Shown here: one piece after another, positions 54,709-64,000 of the stretch | Layout: every line of letters begins with the position of its first letter | Numbering within the stretch: the first letter of the stretch is position 1 | NCBI RefSeq assembly: GCF_003051105.1 | Contig: NZ_QAOO01000006.1 | Location: forward strand, 62,001 to 126,000 | Origin: Nitrosomonas nitrosa | Lineage (GTDB): Bacteria; Pseudomonadota; Gammaproteobacteria; Burkholderiales; Nitrosomonadaceae | Direction of reading: 5' to 3' | DNA: 64,000 nucleotides | Position numbers and translations under genes: made by a program | Notes under the pieces: model-generated | Databases searched by the model: none | The model's input: the letters and a program-made list of their open reading frames with translations, nothing else | What the model was told of the DNA's origin: nothing

Positions 54709-56079
54709 TTACCTTCTCCTTCGAATCCACCAAATGAAGAAGCCGCTTATCAAAAATAGCGATGGAAGAACAATGAGAAAACCCATCACGATCATTGTTA
54801 AGGTGGATTCGTTTAATACTAACTGACTATCAATGGTTGGTCGGGGCTGGATCGTAATCAGATCCTCGTCACCGGCCAACCAATTGATCATGTTGATTCC
54901 AAAATCAATGTTGCCGCCATTGCCTAGATAGGTATTAGCAAGAAAATGCCCACTACCGATAACAATGACACGTTGCTCACGGTCCTCTAACGTTCGCTCC
55001 AGCGATACTGCCACACTGACGGGGCCAGCTACCTCTTCAGCTTCATCAAAGGTGACATCATCATCCAGCGAACCTGTCTCAACCCAACCTTCTGGTGCCA
55101 CTTCCACGAGCGAGACGCCATACCACTCCTCACTTTCATTAAGGATGATCTGGCGAGCGAACGGAAATACCGTAATGAAATCAAAATTCTCGGTAATCAC
55201 ATGTTGCCCGTAAATCGTTCCTAGCGCAAAAGTAATCGGTGCTCTCAGTCGTTTAGCTTGAGGATCTAACACGATCCCGGGTGTGAAAGTGAGCCCTAGT
55301 TTTTCGGCCAGCGGTAACAACCCATACAAAGGTTCCTGATCAACCAGCCACAATAAATTGCCCCCTTGGTCGATATAATCAAGGAGCTTATCCACTTCAC
55401 CGGGTAATAAATCAGTTTGAGGAGAAGCAATAACCAATACGCTCATATTAACGGGAATTTCTTGCGTGCTAGCAAGATTAAGTCCTTCGCCCTTAAATCC
55501 GGCTTCTGCTAATTTCTTGCCGAAATCTCCCATATCACGGTTGGCAATACCGTCAATCTTTCGTTCGCCATGCCCTGATAACATCATCAACTGCTTTTGA
55601 TCGGATCGAGCCAGCCGCATCAAGGCGTTGGTAAATGCTTGCTCGTTGATGATCGTGAGATGCTCGCTCCGATCATTGAAGGTAAGCACCATTTCGCCAT
55701 TCATTCTGATACCCGCCTCTTGTGCGAGAGTAGGTTGTTCGACAGGATCGATGAATTCAACGGTAAGATCGGGTTTGATTCGCTGATACACGGCGATAAA
55801 ATCGTTGATGATTTTCCTGATATCGCCTAACTGAGCATCCTGAGTCGTAGCATATACTGTTACCTCTACCGGGCCATCCAATTTTTGTAAGATGTCCAGG
55901 CTTGCTTGACTCAAGCTATTACGGCTATTTTGACTGATATCCCACTGGAATCGAAACTCCATTGCCATATAGCCCATCAATCCCATCAATAGCAAGAGCA
56001 GTACTACAAACAAGCCATTTTGCAGCAACAGATGAACCCGTAATTTTCTATTCAACGCAGTCATTTCAGACAAATACAC
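54709..56079 (-). CDS. GldG-like auxiliary ABC-transport protein
   Basis: A 456-residue protein: a membrane segment at residues about 16-38, a large periplasmic GldG domain (from about 50; segments VEVTVYATTQDAQLGDIRKI and LMMLSGHGERKIDG), and a C-terminal membrane helix with basic end WWIRRRR. It is the auxiliary partner of the GldF-like permease. The start taken is GTG at 56079; ATG at 56064 is likely too. In Bacteroidetes the set serves gliding; here it is an export complex of unknown cargo. Confidence 0.83.
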   Translation of the reverse strand: MYLSEMTALNRKLRVHLLLQNGLFVVLLLLLMGLMGYMAMEFRFQWDISQNSRNSLSQASLDILQKLDGPVEVTVYATTQDAQLGDIRKIINDFIAVYQRIKPDLTVEFIDPVEQPTLAQEAGIRMNGEMVLTFNDRSEHLTIINEQAFTNALMRLARSDQKQLMMLSGHGERKIDGIANRDMGDFGKKLAEAGFKGEGLNLASTQEIPVNMSVLVIASPQTDLLPGEVDKLLDYIDQGGNLLWLVDQEPLYGLLPLAEKLGLTFTPGIVLDPQAKRLRAPITFALGTIYGQHVITENFDFITVFPFARQIILNESEEWYGVSLVEVAPEGWVETGSLDDDVTFDEAEEVAGPVSVAVSLERTLEDREQRVIVIGSGHFLANTYLGNGGNIDFGINMINWLAGDEDLITIQPRPTIDSQLVLNESTLTMIVMGFLIVLPSLFLISGFFIWWIRRRR

Positions 56080-56103
56080 CCGATTTCTTTAGCAAACGCA
56101 TAC

Positions 56104-56856
56104 TCATCCATGAAGTCGTTCGCCATCCAGGCGACGAATGGTCAATATTAGGAAAGTCAAGATAAAAAGCACAAAAAACACCAGACTGAATGTATCAATC
56201 AAGCCCCGATTGAAGCTTTCGTAATGACGGAGTAACGAAAAATTTTGTATCACGGTATTGAAATCGCTGGCCACAATATCTGCGATCCATAAAGCGAGTA
56301 GCAGCCCTAAAGTTCCTAGCGCAGCAATGGCCGGGTGGGAAGTGAGGCTGGAAATATATAAACCGACCGCGACAAAACTTGCAGAAAGTAATATCAAGCC
56401 CACAGCATTGCTAACAAGTAAACCGAAATCCATGGTTCCTCCGGCAAGCAAGGAAAGCGACAAGATGACGGTAAGCAATGTGGTCAGTAAAAAAAACACC
56501 ATCATGCCCAGGAATTTACCCAATACGATCGTTGTCATCGAAATCGGTGCGGAAATCAATAAAACCATGGTTCGGTTGCGCCATTCTTCAGCAATCAGTC
56601 GCATTGTCAGAAGAGGGGTAGCCATCAACAATACGATGGAGGCTACCGCAAACATCGGCACAATGATGACTTCAGTGGCACCGGGTGGATTGGCAATTTG
56701 CATAAGCTGCGATTGCAGTTCCAAAAAGGCGTCTAGCCGCCCAAGGAATACCCAGGTAATGATGAGTTGAATTAACGCGAGAAATGTCCATGCCAATGGT
56801 GAAACGAACAATAATTTCAGTTCTTTTCGGGCGATTACAAAGACTATTTTGCTCAT
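56104..56856 (-). CDS. GldF-like ABC permease
   Basis: A 250-residue permease with about six membrane segments, including LLFVSPLAWTFLALIQLIIT and AISMT/VLGKFLGMMVFFLLTT type. ATG at 56856 is preferred over the TTG at 56862 that abuts the upstream stop. It would form the membrane part of the exporter driven by the ATPase upstream (56863) and aided by the GldG-like protein. Confidence 0.85.
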   Translation of the reverse strand: MSKIVFVIARKELKLLFVSPLAWTFLALIQLIITWVFLGRLDAFLELQSQLMQIANPPGATEVIIVPMFAVASIVLLMATPLLTMRLIAEEWRNRTMVLLISAPISMTTIVLGKFLGMMVFFLLTTLLTVILSLSLLAGGTMDFGLLVSNAVGLILLSASFVAVGLYISSLTSHPAIAALGTLGLLLALWIADIVASDFNTVIQNFSLLRHYESFNRGLIDTFSLVFFVLFILTFLILTIRRLDGERLHG

Positions 56857-56862
56857 TTCCAA

Positions 56863-57642
56863 TTATTCGTTCTTCAGCGTATATTGCTCAAAAATTTGCT
56901 CAAGGTTGAGCGCCTTCTGTTTAAGCTCAGCTAACGCTGTGCTATATACCACTACGCCGTGATTCATAATTTTTACGCGATCGCATACGCTTTCGACCTC
57001 TGACAAATTATGGGTAGAAAGAATGATGCTACACGATTTGCCCAACTCTTTGATGAGATCGCGAATTTCTCGAATCTGGTTAGGGTCCAGTCCTACAGAA
57101 GGTTCGTCGAGAATGATAACTTCAGGGCGATGAATTATTGCTTGCGCAATCCCTACACGCTGTTGAAAACCTTTGGATAATGCACTGATTAGACGTTTCC
57201 CAATGCCTTCTAACCCACAGCGCCGTTTGACATCAATCAGCACATCATTGGTTTTGGAGAGGTCAACATTGTGTAGCCTCGCAGCAAATTGAAGATATTC
57301 ATCAACAGTTAATTCTTTGTACAGGGGTGGATTTTCAGGTAAATAGCCTATGTGGCGTTTGGCGCCAAGAGGATTTTTAATCAAATCCACGCCGCAAATT
57401 TGCACACTGCCGCTGGTAGGCGCCAAATTTCCCGTCAGCATTTGCATGGTTGTGCTCTTACCCGCACCGTTGGGCCCTAGTAAGCCTAATACTTCACTCC
57501 GCTTTAGCTCCAAATCGACTTTACGCACAGCGCTGTGATTGCCAAAACGACGGCTTAGGTTATGCGCGGTAACCGTTACATCAGAAACAACTTCTTGCAC
57601 GCGTGTACTCACATTTTCCAAAGATGATTCGCTATTAATCAT
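56863..57642 (-). CDS. GldA-like ABC transporter ATPase
   Basis: A 259-residue ABC ATPase: Walker A LLGPNGAGKSTTMQ near 55, the signature LSKGFQQRVGIAQAI near 155 and Walker B VIILDEPSVGLDPNQ near 175, with the switch histidine in STHNLSEVES. It begins the five-gene minus-strand operon ATPase-permease-GldG-DUF4340-mutM. Its cargo is unknown. Confidence 0.92.
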   Translation of the reverse strand: MINSESSLENVSTRVQEVVSDVTVTAHNLSRRFGNHSAVRKVDLELKRSEVLGLLGPNGAGKSTTMQMLTGNLAPTSGSVQICGVDLIKNPLGAKRHIGYLPENPPLYKELTVDEYLQFAARLHNVDLSKTNDVLIDVKRRCGLEGIGKRLISALSKGFQQRVGIAQAIIHRPEVIILDEPSVGLDPNQIREIRDLIKELGKSCSIILSTHNLSEVESVCDRVKIMNHGVVVYSTALAELKQKALNLEQIFEQYTLKNE

Positions 57643-58025
57643 TAAGTTAGGTTACACAAACACCCGCTAAGTTTATCGATCAGATTATTAACACTATTCT
57701 AGTCATCGAGGAACAAGTAGCAAAGCTCTTAACCCTGTATTTAGACCAAATTAAATTCTGCAATCAGGCAAAGCATGTTTTAAGAATAGTTTTCTGGAAT
57801 AATGATAGTCTATTCTATCAGTCCGTCTCAATTGATTGACACAGTGTTGCAGAATAGCAACAAGCCTGTTTGACAAACATAAAAACATGAACGCATAATC
57901 CGCTCAAGCAATGCATTACATAAGAGTTAGATATCGATGAGTATCACGAGATCGCGTCAGCAACGATAAGATTTGTGGGGTTGATTGGTTTTGAGTGAAG
58001 CAAATTACGAAAAAAGGACAATAGC
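57643..58025. other. divergent promoter region
   Basis: Lies between the ABC operon and the OmpA-family gene. AT-rich, with a ribosome site (AAAAAGGACAA) at its right end. No RNA gene or clear operator was recognised. Confidence 0.4.
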
Positions 58026-58736
58026 ATGAAAAAGATAATATCGATCAATAAGTATCTGATAGGAGCGCTTGTTGTTTTGTCAGCTCTGTTATTTTCAACA
58101 ATAGTAGCTGCCGAATTGCCGCATTATAAACAGGGTGAAAGTGATACTGAAAAAGTAAAAGCTTATAATGTCAACGACCGCGGTGAGGTATCTAGAAGCT
58201 CTGCTGATTTAGGCAATCACTGCTGGCGCACAAGAGAGTGGAATGAAGAAACAGCTACTTGTGAATGCGATCCAGATTTACCGAAATGCCAAATAGAAGA
58301 AAAGGTTGCAGACGCGCCTCCTGCCCCAGCGCCAGTGTTGACCGAGCCCGAAAAAATTTCCTTTTCTGCCGATGCGTTGTTCGACTTTGACAAAGCGGTG
58401 CTCAAACCCGAAGGGAAAATGGCTTTAGATATTTTTGCAGATAAGCTGCAAAGCATTAATTACGATCTCATTATTGCCGTTGGTTACGCTGACCGTATTG
58501 GTTCAGAAGAATATAACAAACAACTTTCAATGAGACGGGCCGAAGCTGTCAAGAATTATCTGGTAAACGCAAAAGGCATCAGTCCCGACCGTATTTTTAC
58601 TGATGGCAAGGGAGAGGCCAATCCAGTAACAGGCAATAGCTGTGTTGGCGAAAGAAAAACCAAAGCGTTAATTGATTGTTTAGCACCTGACCGCCGTGTA
58701 GAAATCGAAGTGGCTGGTACGCGTGAAGGTAACTAA
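58026..58736 (+). CDS. OmpA-family outer-membrane protein
   Basis: A 236-residue protein with a Sec signal peptide (GALVVLSALLFSTIVAAELP), a linker with four cysteines and proline-rich stretch (APPAPAPVLTEPEK, near 97-112), and a C-terminal OmpA domain (from about 112; FDFDKAVLKPEGKMALDIFA, GYADRIGSEEYNKQLSMRRA, RVEIEVAG at the end). The OmpA domain binds peptidoglycan. No beta-barrel is visible in the first half, so it is a peptidoglycan-linked periplasmic or lipoprotein-like anchor. A strong terminator follows. Confidence 0.88.
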   Translation: MKKIISINKYLIGALVVLSALLFSTIVAAELPHYKQGESDTEKVKAYNVNDRGEVSRSSADLGNHCWRTREWNEETATCECDPDLPKCQIEEKVADAPPAPAPVLTEPEKISFSADALFDFDKAVLKPEGKMALDIFADKLQSINYDLIIAVGYADRIGSEEYNKQLSMRRAEAVKNYLVNAKGISPDRIFTDGKGEANPVTGNSCVGERKTKALIDCLAPDRRVEIEVAGTREGN

Positions 58737-58763
58737 CACGTTTTCAAAGCATCTTAATTGAGG

Positions 58764-58789
58764 AAAGCCCTGCTATTAAGCAGGGCTTT
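58764..58789 (+). terminator. rho-independent terminator
   Basis: A 10 bp perfect stem (AAAGCCCTGC with GCAGGGCTTT, loop of six) followed by TTTTTT, 27 bp after the OmpA-family stop. Confidence 0.9.
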
Positions 58790-58813
58790 TTTTTTGTTAG
58801 CTTTATCGGAAAA

Positions 58814-60136
58814 ATGCTTGATTCCCTCACCGCCGATACCATCATCGAAGCGCGCTGGATAATTCCAGTTGAGCCAGAAAAAACCATTCTGTCAGATCAT
58901 GCGATTGTTATCAACCATGGTGTGATTCAAGCTATCCTGCCCATATCACAAGCCAGATCACAATTTATATCTCATAACCATATCGCGCTTAATCATCATG
59001 CGATTATCCCGGGGCTAATCAATTTACATACGCATGCAGCGATGACGCTTATGCGCGGCCTTGCCGATGATCTACCTTTAATGGAGTGGCTCAAATACCA
59101 CATCTGGCCTGTAGAAACACGATATGTCAGTGCGGATTTTGTGCTGGATGGTACCCTGCTTGCTTGTGCCGAAATGCTTAAAGGGGGGGTAACTTGTTTT
59201 AATGATATGTACTTCTTTCCGGAAGTGACTGCAAAAGCGGTTATCGAATGCGGGATGCGTGCAGCAATCGGTTTGATCGTCATTGATTTTCCCTCTGCGT
59301 ACGCAAATGATACTGACGATTACCTCTTCAAAGGTCTGTCGCTGCGCGACTGCTATTCACAGCACCCACAACTATCGTTCTGCCTTGCGCCGCACGCACC
59401 TTATAGCGTAAGCGATAAAGCATTAACAAAAATCGTGACGTACGCTGAACAGCTCGATTCGCCAGTACATATCCACTTACATGAAACCCATGATGAAATT
59501 TGCAGCAGTCTCGATACTTACGGAGTTCGCCCGATCGAACGTTTGCGCCAACTGGGCATGCTTGGCCCAAACCTGATCGCTGTGCATATGGTCCATCTAA
59601 CAAAAGAAGAGGGCAATTTATTAAAAGAACAGAATTGCAGTATTGCCCATTGCCCTTCATCCAATCTAAAGCTTGCTAGTGGGATTGCCCGGATTGCTGA
59701 TTTAGTTGCGCTGGGGATCAATGTCGGGATCGGTACCGACAGCGCTGCGAGCAACAATCGATTGGATATGTTCGAAGAAATGCGACTGGCCGCTTTACTT
59801 GCCAAAGCCCAAAGCGGCCAGGCAGACGCACTTTCAGCACATCAGGCGCTGCGCTTCGCCACCCTAAATGGTGCGATCGCGCTAGGGATAGATAAAATAA
59901 CCGGTTCATTAGCAATCGGCAAAGCGGCGGATATCACTGCAGTCGATTTTTCGACACTCGCACTTTCACCTTGCTTCAATCCTGTTTCTCATCTTGTATA
60001 TGCTGCTAGCCGAGAGCACGTCAGCCACGTATGGGTGAGGGGTAAGCTATTGCTGGATGATAGAGAACTTGTTACTCTGAATGAAAGAGAATTGATCAAT
60101 CGAGCAACTCAATGGCAAAGACGTCTCAATAGCTAA
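58814..60136 (+). CDS. TRZ/ATZ-type amidohydrolase (MtaD-like)
   Basis: A 440-residue amidohydrolase of the adenosine-type deaminase group. The metal motif [15 protein letters not shown] is near 73, [11 protein letters not shown] near 220, and the signature [18 protein letters not shown] near 307. Such enzymes deaminate S-adenosylhomocysteine, methylthioadenosine or related compounds. It lies 17 bp before ubiG, a methyltransferase that produces SAH, so an SAH-recycling role is a natural idea. Intact. Confidence 0.85.
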   Translation: MLDSLTADTIIEARWIIPVEPEKTILSDHAIVINHGVIQAILPISQARSQFISHNHIALNHHAIIPGLINLHTHAAMTLMRGLADDLPLMEWLKYHIWPVETRYVSADFVLDGTLLACAEMLKGGVTCFNDMYFFPEVTAKAVIECGMRAAIGLIVIDFPSAYANDTDDYLFKGLSLRDCYSQHPQLSFCLAPHAPYSVSDKALTKIVTYAEQLDSPVHIHLHETHDEICSSLDTYGVRPIERLRQLGMLGPNLIAVHMVHLTKEEGNLLKEQNCSIAHCPSSNLKLASGIARIADLVALGINVGIGTDSAASNNRLDMFEEMRLAALLAKAQSGQADALSAHQALRFATLNGAIALGIDKITGSLAIGKAADITAVDFSTLALSPCFNPVSHLVYAASREHVSHVWVRGKLLLDDRELVTLNERELINRATQWQRRLNS

Positions 60137-60153
60137 TAAAAGGTATAAATCGC

Positions 60154-60858
60154 ATGGATAATGACGGTATCAACGCAGACCCAATGGAGCTGGAAAAATT
60201 CAGCCAGCTTGCCCATCGCTGGTGGGATCCCAATAGCGAATTCAAACCGCTACATGACATCAACCCTTTGCGGCTAAACTATATCGATCAGCTGGCTGGG
60301 TTGGAGGGAAAGAAAGTCCTGGATGTAGGCTGTGGCGGAGGCATATTATCAGAATCTATGGCAGCGCGTGGTGCCGATACAACTGGCATCGATCTGAGTG
60401 ATAAGGCGCTAAAAGTAGCCAAGCTCCATCTACTCGAGAGCGGCAATCAAGTCGACTATCGCAAGATTACGGTCGAAATGCTCGCGCAAGAACTACCCCA
60501 TCACTTCGATATCGTCACGTGCATGGAAATGCTCGAACATGTACCTGATCCTGCCAGTGTCATCCAAGCATGTGCTGACCTCACTAAACCAGGGGGGTGG
60601 GTCTTTTTCTCGACGATTAATCGCAATCCAAAATCCTACCTATACGCCATCATCGGTGCAGAGTATATCCTCAAATTGTTGCCACGCGGCACCCATGAAT
60701 ACGCAAAATTTCTCAAACCGTCAGAGCTCGCGCGCATGGCGCGTAATGCAGGACTAAGCGATGCAAAAATCATAGGCATGACCTATAACCCCATAACCAA
60801 AATATATGCGCTTGAACCGGATACCAGTGTTAACTACATAATGGCATTCCGAACCTAA
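60154..60858 (+). CDS. ubiG: ubiquinone O-methyltransferase UbiG
   Basis: A 234-residue SAM methyltransferase making both O-methyl groups of ubiquinone. Its markers are [20 protein letters not shown], the SAM loop [20 protein letters not shown] near 52 and [14 protein letters not shown] near 120. Complete. It is followed 30 bp later by gph, the common ubiG-gph pair. Confidence 0.96.
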   Translation: MDNDGINADPMELEKFSQLAHRWWDPNSEFKPLHDINPLRLNYIDQLAGLEGKKVLDVGCGGGILSESMAARGADTTGIDLSDKALKVAKLHLLESGNQVDYRKITVEMLAQELPHHFDIVTCMEMLEHVPDPASVIQACADLTKPGGWVFFSTINRNPKSYLYAIIGAEYILKLLPRGTHEYAKFLKPSELARMARNAGLSDAKIIGMTYNPITKIYALEPDTSVNYIMAFRT

Positions 60859-60888
60859 GCGCCATCAAAAAATTCACCTTATATCATT

Positions 60889-61536
60889 GTGATCGAAGCT
60901 ATTCTTTTTGATTTTGATGGCACTATCGCCGACACTGCGCCCGATCTCGGGTACGCGCTGAATCGCCAGCTCATTGCGCGAGGTTTTTCTCCTTTACCAA
61001 TCGAGCAGATTCGCACTCAAGCTTCAGCTGGGTCACGTGGTTTGCTCAATCTCGGCTTCAACCTCAAGCCGGGTGATTCGGAATATGAAACGATGCGCGA
61101 TGAATTTTTACGCTTTTATGCTGAACGTTTATGTCACGAGACTCGTTTGTTTCCAGGTATTGTTGCTGTGCTTGATCGATTGGAAGTCGACCATCTCCCT
61201 TGGGGAATTGTTACCAACAAGCCAGCACGCTTCACGCGTCCTCTCACACACGCACTCGGCCTCGAACAACGCGCTGCTTGCATCATCAGTGGTGATGAAA
61301 CGACGAATACAAAACCTCATCCGGAACCCCTTCTTACTGCCTGTCGTCATATCAACGTTTCTCCCCAGAATTGCATCTATGTCGGTGACGATATTCGTGA
61401 TGTCAAAGCCAGCCTGGCCGCTGGCATCAAACCCATAGTTGCGCGTTATGGCTATCTAGGAAGCGACGCGCCCCCCGAATCCTGGGGAGCGGACCACATC
61501 ATTGACCGTCCTGAAGAGTTACTTAATTACCTCTAA
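60889..61536 (+). CDS. gph: phosphoglycolate phosphatase
   Basis: A 215-residue HAD phosphatase clearing phosphoglycolate. Motif I is LFDFDGTIADTAPD (D9 and D11 acting), motif II includes VTNKP near 107, the lysine is in NTKPHPEPLL near 143, and the acid motif YVGDDIRDVKAS near 165. The start is GTG at 60889. Normal length. It closes the run with ubiG. Confidence 0.93.
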   Translation: MIEAILFDFDGTIADTAPDLGYALNRQLIARGFSPLPIEQIRTQASAGSRGLLNLGFNLKPGDSEYETMRDEFLRFYAERLCHETRLFPGIVAVLDRLEVDHLPWGIVTNKPARFTRPLTHALGLEQRAACIISGDETTNTKPHPEPLLTACRHINVSPQNCIYVGDDIRDVKASLAAGIKPIVARYGYLGSDAPPESWGADHIIDRPEELLNYL

Positions 61537-61615
61537 GGCACATTTCAGATTCTGTTAGAATTGCACTTGAACTTTCGAGTAGCAAAGCTATCTTATGTTA
61601 CAGATTACATTCCAC

Positions 61616-61976
61616 GGGGGCGATCCGGCTTCGACGTGGGTTGCAAAGCAGTGCAGGGCATACCGAGGATCAGTCACCTCGTAAATCCATCTGAAAAACA
61701 ATAGTCGCAAACGACGAAAATTACGCTTTAGCCGCTTAATCCGGCTAAACTCCACACCGGTGGGCCTCAACGCCGGGTCTGGCGACAGACAGTGGAGTCA
61801 CTAACGAGGATCGTATTTTGCAGGGTTACTTTGCAAAATACTAAAAAATAGGTAACTCGCCTTTTATCAGCCTGCCAGTTGGCGGATAAATGGTTAAATT
61901 AAATAGCTAGGCTAAGTATGTAGAACTGTCTGTAGAGGGCTTGCGGACGCGGGTTCAATTCCCGCCGCCTCCACCA
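61616..61976 (+). ncRNA. ssrA: tmRNA
   Basis: A one-piece tmRNA. The acceptor stem pairs GGGGGCG (61616-61622) with CGCCTCC before ACCA; the CCA is encoded. GGCTTCGACGTGGGT follows as the 5' tRNA-like domain, and GGGTTCAATTCCC forms the T arm. The tag reading frame at 61707-61739 gives ANDENYALAA after the resume alanine, ending in TAA. The tag ends in the usual ALAA protease signal. tmRNA 3' ends are frequent integration sites, and accessory DNA lies downstream. Confidence 0.97.
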
Positions 61977-62422
61977 ACACCAAAAACCAACCCTTCATCC
62001 GGTTGGTTTTTTTTCGCCTACTCCCGCGTGTTTACGTGGGTTCCCGCGGATTCTTGCGGACTTCGAGGTTTCAAGAAATCCCACAAATTCGCTCAATTTT
62101 TCTCTCTTCGCGTCATTATTCTCTCCACCTCTGGCCATCAGGCAAGTGCGAAGTCCACAAATTTGTACTTATTTAATAATATAAATCAAAGGATTACGCT
62201 CGAACTAATCAAGTGGTTTATTTTCAGCATTGGTAGGCGGAGGGAACTGTGGCATTGTGTTAATCTTTGTTGCTGGATATCTCGGTTATACGGGGGCAAA
62301 AAGATTCGACAAATGGCGCAGAACGGGTCGATAATCGCATGGGATAACTTTCGCTATAATTCTTATATTGGATGATCCTAAGCTCTGGCAAAATTTCTTA
62401 ATTCAATTAAAAGGAATGAGTC
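61977..62422. other. accessory spacer after ssrA
   Basis: Apart from the terminator, no gene was recognised. A TATAAT near 62353-62358 may be an old promoter of the TIR relic. The 9-mer CTTGCGGAC occurs in the tmRNA (near 61940) and again near 62053, a possible but weak attachment-site trace. Confidence 0.35.
61983..62010 (+). terminator. rho-independent terminator of ssrA
   Basis: AAAACCAACC and GGTTGGTTTT form a 10 bp stem (loop CTTCATCC) ending in a run of Ts. Confidence 0.85.
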
Positions 62423-62597
62423 ATGTATAACCCTTCATTTGACGAATGGCTTCAGTTTGTGCCACGTCCTGAACCATTACCCGCAGGAAAACATTTTCAC
62501 GTTTTTATCCAGTTATCGTTCAGTCAGCCGCCTATGGGTGTTACAACTCTATGATATCCTGCGCAATCTGGGAACCTACAGATGTACTACAGTACAG
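62423..62597 (+). pseudogene. N-terminal relic of a TIR-domain protein
   Basis: From ATG 62423 the frame gives MYNPSFDEWLQFVPRPEPLP and HFHVFI, then a one-base shift leads to SYRSVSRLWVLQLYDILRNL before a stop near 62594. Joined, this is the start of a TIR domain (HVFISYRSVSRLWVLQLYD), similar in feel to defence-type TIR proteins. The rest of the domain, with its catalytic glutamate, is missing. Dead by frameshift and truncation. Confidence 0.6.
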
Positions 62598-62706
62598 ATG
62601 TAGCAAATGTTATATTATCGAATAGTTTTGAATGGATAAGTTGTGCCCGGCGGTTTCGGGCGTATTCGAAAGCTTGAAGGTGAATCCGTCCCTCGGAGGT
62701 TGAACG

Positions 62707-62997
62707 ATGAACAGACAGCGTGCTCTTGAGCTGCTCAGCCGCAGCAAGCCGGAGTTGCAGGCCCGTTTCGGTGTGACCCGATTGGCGTTGTTCGGCTCTA
62801 CCGCTCGCGATACGGCAATCAACGGCAGCGATGTCGATGTGCTGGTGGCCTTTGACGGACCTGCCACCTCCAAGCGTTATTTCGGTGTGCAGTTCTACCT
62901 GGAGGACCTTCTTGGCTGCCCGGTCGATCTGGTCACCGAAAAGGCTCTGCGCCCGGAGCTGCGCCCCTATATCGAACGGGAGCGGGTTAATGTCTGA
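62707..62997 (+). CDS. mntA: MntA-type nucleotidyltransferase antitoxin
   Basis: A 96-residue minimal nucleotidyltransferase with the signature LFGSTARDTAINGSDVDVLV (GS-x10-DxD), as in MntA antitoxins, which AMPylate HepT to silence it. It overlaps the HepT gene by 8 bp. Complete. It shows a higher GC content than the surrounding relics, suggesting separate arrival. Confidence 0.9.
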   Translation: MNRQRALELLSRSKPELQARFGVTRLALFGSTARDTAINGSDVDVLVAFDGPATSKRYFGVQFYLEDLLGCPVDLVTEKALRPELRPYIERERVNV

Positions 62998-63346
62998 TGC
63001 CAGCCAACGTGAATGGTGTTTCTATCTCGACGATATGATCGACTTCGCCGGAAAGGTGCTGGCCTACACCGACGGACTCGACCAAGCTGGTTTCGTGGCG
63101 GGCGGACTCACCTATGATGCCACCCTGCGCAATCTGGAGCTGATTGGCGAAGCCGCAACCCACATCCCGGACGACATCCGTGCTGCCCATCCCGAAATCC
63201 CATGGCGAATGATCATTGCCACCCGCAACCGTCTCATTCATGGCTATCTCGGTATTGATGACGACACGCTCTGGAGCATCATACAGGATGATGTGCCCGG
63301 GCTACTGTCGATGCTCAAGGCGCTGAAGAACGAGGCGCAGTCATGA
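62990..63346 (+). CDS. hepT: HepT-type HEPN ribonuclease toxin
   Basis: A 118-residue HEPN toxin with the active motif RNRLIHGY near 80 (R-x4-H-x-Y), the Y being the residue AMPylated by MntA. LRNLELIGEAATHIPDDIRA is the typical helix before it. ATG at 62990 overlaps the mntA end; a codon at 62831 in this frame would lie within mntA. An intact toxin-antitoxin pair among relics. Confidence 0.9.
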   Translation: MSDASQREWCFYLDDMIDFAGKVLAYTDGLDQAGFVAGGLTYDATLRNLELIGEAATHIPDDIRAAHPEIPWRMIIATRNRLIHGYLGIDDDTLWSIIQDDVPGLLSMLKALKNEAQS

Positions 63347-63428
63347 ACCCCAGCGGTGTCAAAATCATCGACCGCGTCTCCCCCTGTCGAGGCGATCAAG
63401 CGACTCAATCCACCCGGTGAGTCATACC

Positions 63429-63671
63429 ATAGAGTTTATCGAAACTCTACCCTATCTTTACGAAGCAAATCAAGGCGCTCGCTACAGATGATGAGCTCAA
63501 GAAACTTCAGGTCGAACTCAAAGTGACAGCGTTCGAGTTATATACTTTTTGGCTACCGCTGAGATTATTTACCTGGTACTTGCTTACCCCAAGAATGTGA
63601 AAGACAACTTTACCAACGCTGAAAAGGTTAAGCTGAAAAAATTGACCAAATTACTCAAAGATGAGGTTTGA
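63429..63671 (+). pseudogene. RelE-type toxin relic
   Basis: Pieces in different frames: IEFIETLPY (with ATA where ATG is expected), TKQIKALATDDELKKLQVEL, then LVLAYPKNVKDNFTNAEKVK and LKKLTKLLKDEV with a stop at 63669. They match the start, middle and end of a RelE-like toxin, with roughly a third deleted. Dead. Confidence 0.6.
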
Positions 63672-63673
63672 GC

Positions 63674-63778
63674 ATGAGTGTTTTTAACGAATTAAAAGCT
63701 TCTCTTCAGGAGGCTGTCGATATTAAACAAGGTGCGAAATCACCCTCTCGTTTCTTCTACGAGCTGGCGTCGCACTAA
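63674..63778 (+). pseudogene. antitoxin fragment
   Basis: A 34-codon ORF (MSVFNELKASLQEAVDIKQG) two bases after the RelE relic. It resembles the first third of XRE antitoxins that accompany RelE of this type; the helix-turn-helix is missing. Beyond it, to 64000, nothing was recognised. Confidence 0.45.
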
Positions 63779-64000
63779 ACTCTGACTATGCTGCCGACTT
63801 TCAAATGATAGTGGTGCGTCAGCACACGCCCGGGAACCATTTCACGCTAGAAATGCTGTCCTAGAACCACACCGTCAACGTCGCACAGTACTCTCAAAAA
63901 GCGCATGACAAATGATCATCTCTTGCTTTAGCTTTACTACGCATCAGTTTTTATTCGCTACCAATATTTTTAATGAGTTAGAAGATTTTTTTCATATCGC

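Noticed and set aside
61941..62375. 144-codon plus-strand ORF starting within tmRNA
   Set aside because: It begins inside the tmRNA and runs through its terminator, so it is not a plausible gene.
1..64000. CRISPR array
   Set aside because: No regularly spaced repeats were seen; the repeated units present are ankyrin codons, gpF relics and palindromic elements.

Overview
The window looks like the chromosome of a betaproteobacterium, most likely Nitrosomonas or a close relative (inference from gene content). Evidence: an EarP gene beside an elongation factor P with arginine at position 32, a PEP-CTERM exopolysaccharide-type protein with a sigma-54-type promoter, a one-piece tmRNA encoding the tag ANDENYALAA, and ordinary proteobacterial housekeeping genes. 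No rRNA, CRISPR array, intact transposase or integrase gene was seen.

Region 1 (1-4300) is a defence-type locus. A GHKL ATPase (cut by the window edge), a STAS-like protein, a PIN-domain nuclease and a 56-residue protein run head to tail into an 892-residue type III Res-like helicase-nuclease. Region 2 (4300-37700) is mostly core genome: an exported ankyrin protein, ftsK, lolA-rarA, the PEP-CTERM gene, a CapA-like protein, an SLC13 permease, a Tat-exported PLP decarboxylase facing an amine oxidase and an SMR exporter, a peroxiredoxin, earP and efp, an RTX/lysozyme-like protein overlapping a small exported partner, tpm, HU, a ParD/RelE pair, a methyltransferase relic, an M32 carboxypeptidase, msrB, bfr-bfd with Fur-like sites, wecB, manC, aspS and nudB.

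Region 3 (about 37600-49300) is an accessory island starting at tRNA-Lys(UUU). It holds relics of a Mu-like prophage on the minus strand (S24 repressor fragment, gpI-type protease, three decayed copies of the gpF-type head gene) and higBA. Plus-strand cargo sits between the phage pieces. The first cargo block (40362-43293) resembles an integron cassette array: a truncated DUF4393 gene, a TIR-like effector and a HEPN-like protein, each followed by an attC-like folded site. The second block is a membrane protein and a membrane DnaJ protein. The third has an HNH endonuclease, a VOC protein and a GDCCVxC zinc protein. Three copies of a palindromic REP-like element (about 74 bp) are scattered here, one of them cutting two genes. 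This island is the most likely place for an undescribed system.

Region 4 (49458-61540) returns to core genes: a KamA-like radical SAM enzyme, DUF167/yggT/proC, DUF2905, mutM with a GldAFG-like ABC export operon, an OmpA-family protein, an amidohydrolase, ubiG and gph. Region 5 (61616-64000) is ssrA followed by a second small accessory zone: a frameshifted TIR relic, an intact MntA/HepT pair and a decayed RelE/antitoxin pair.
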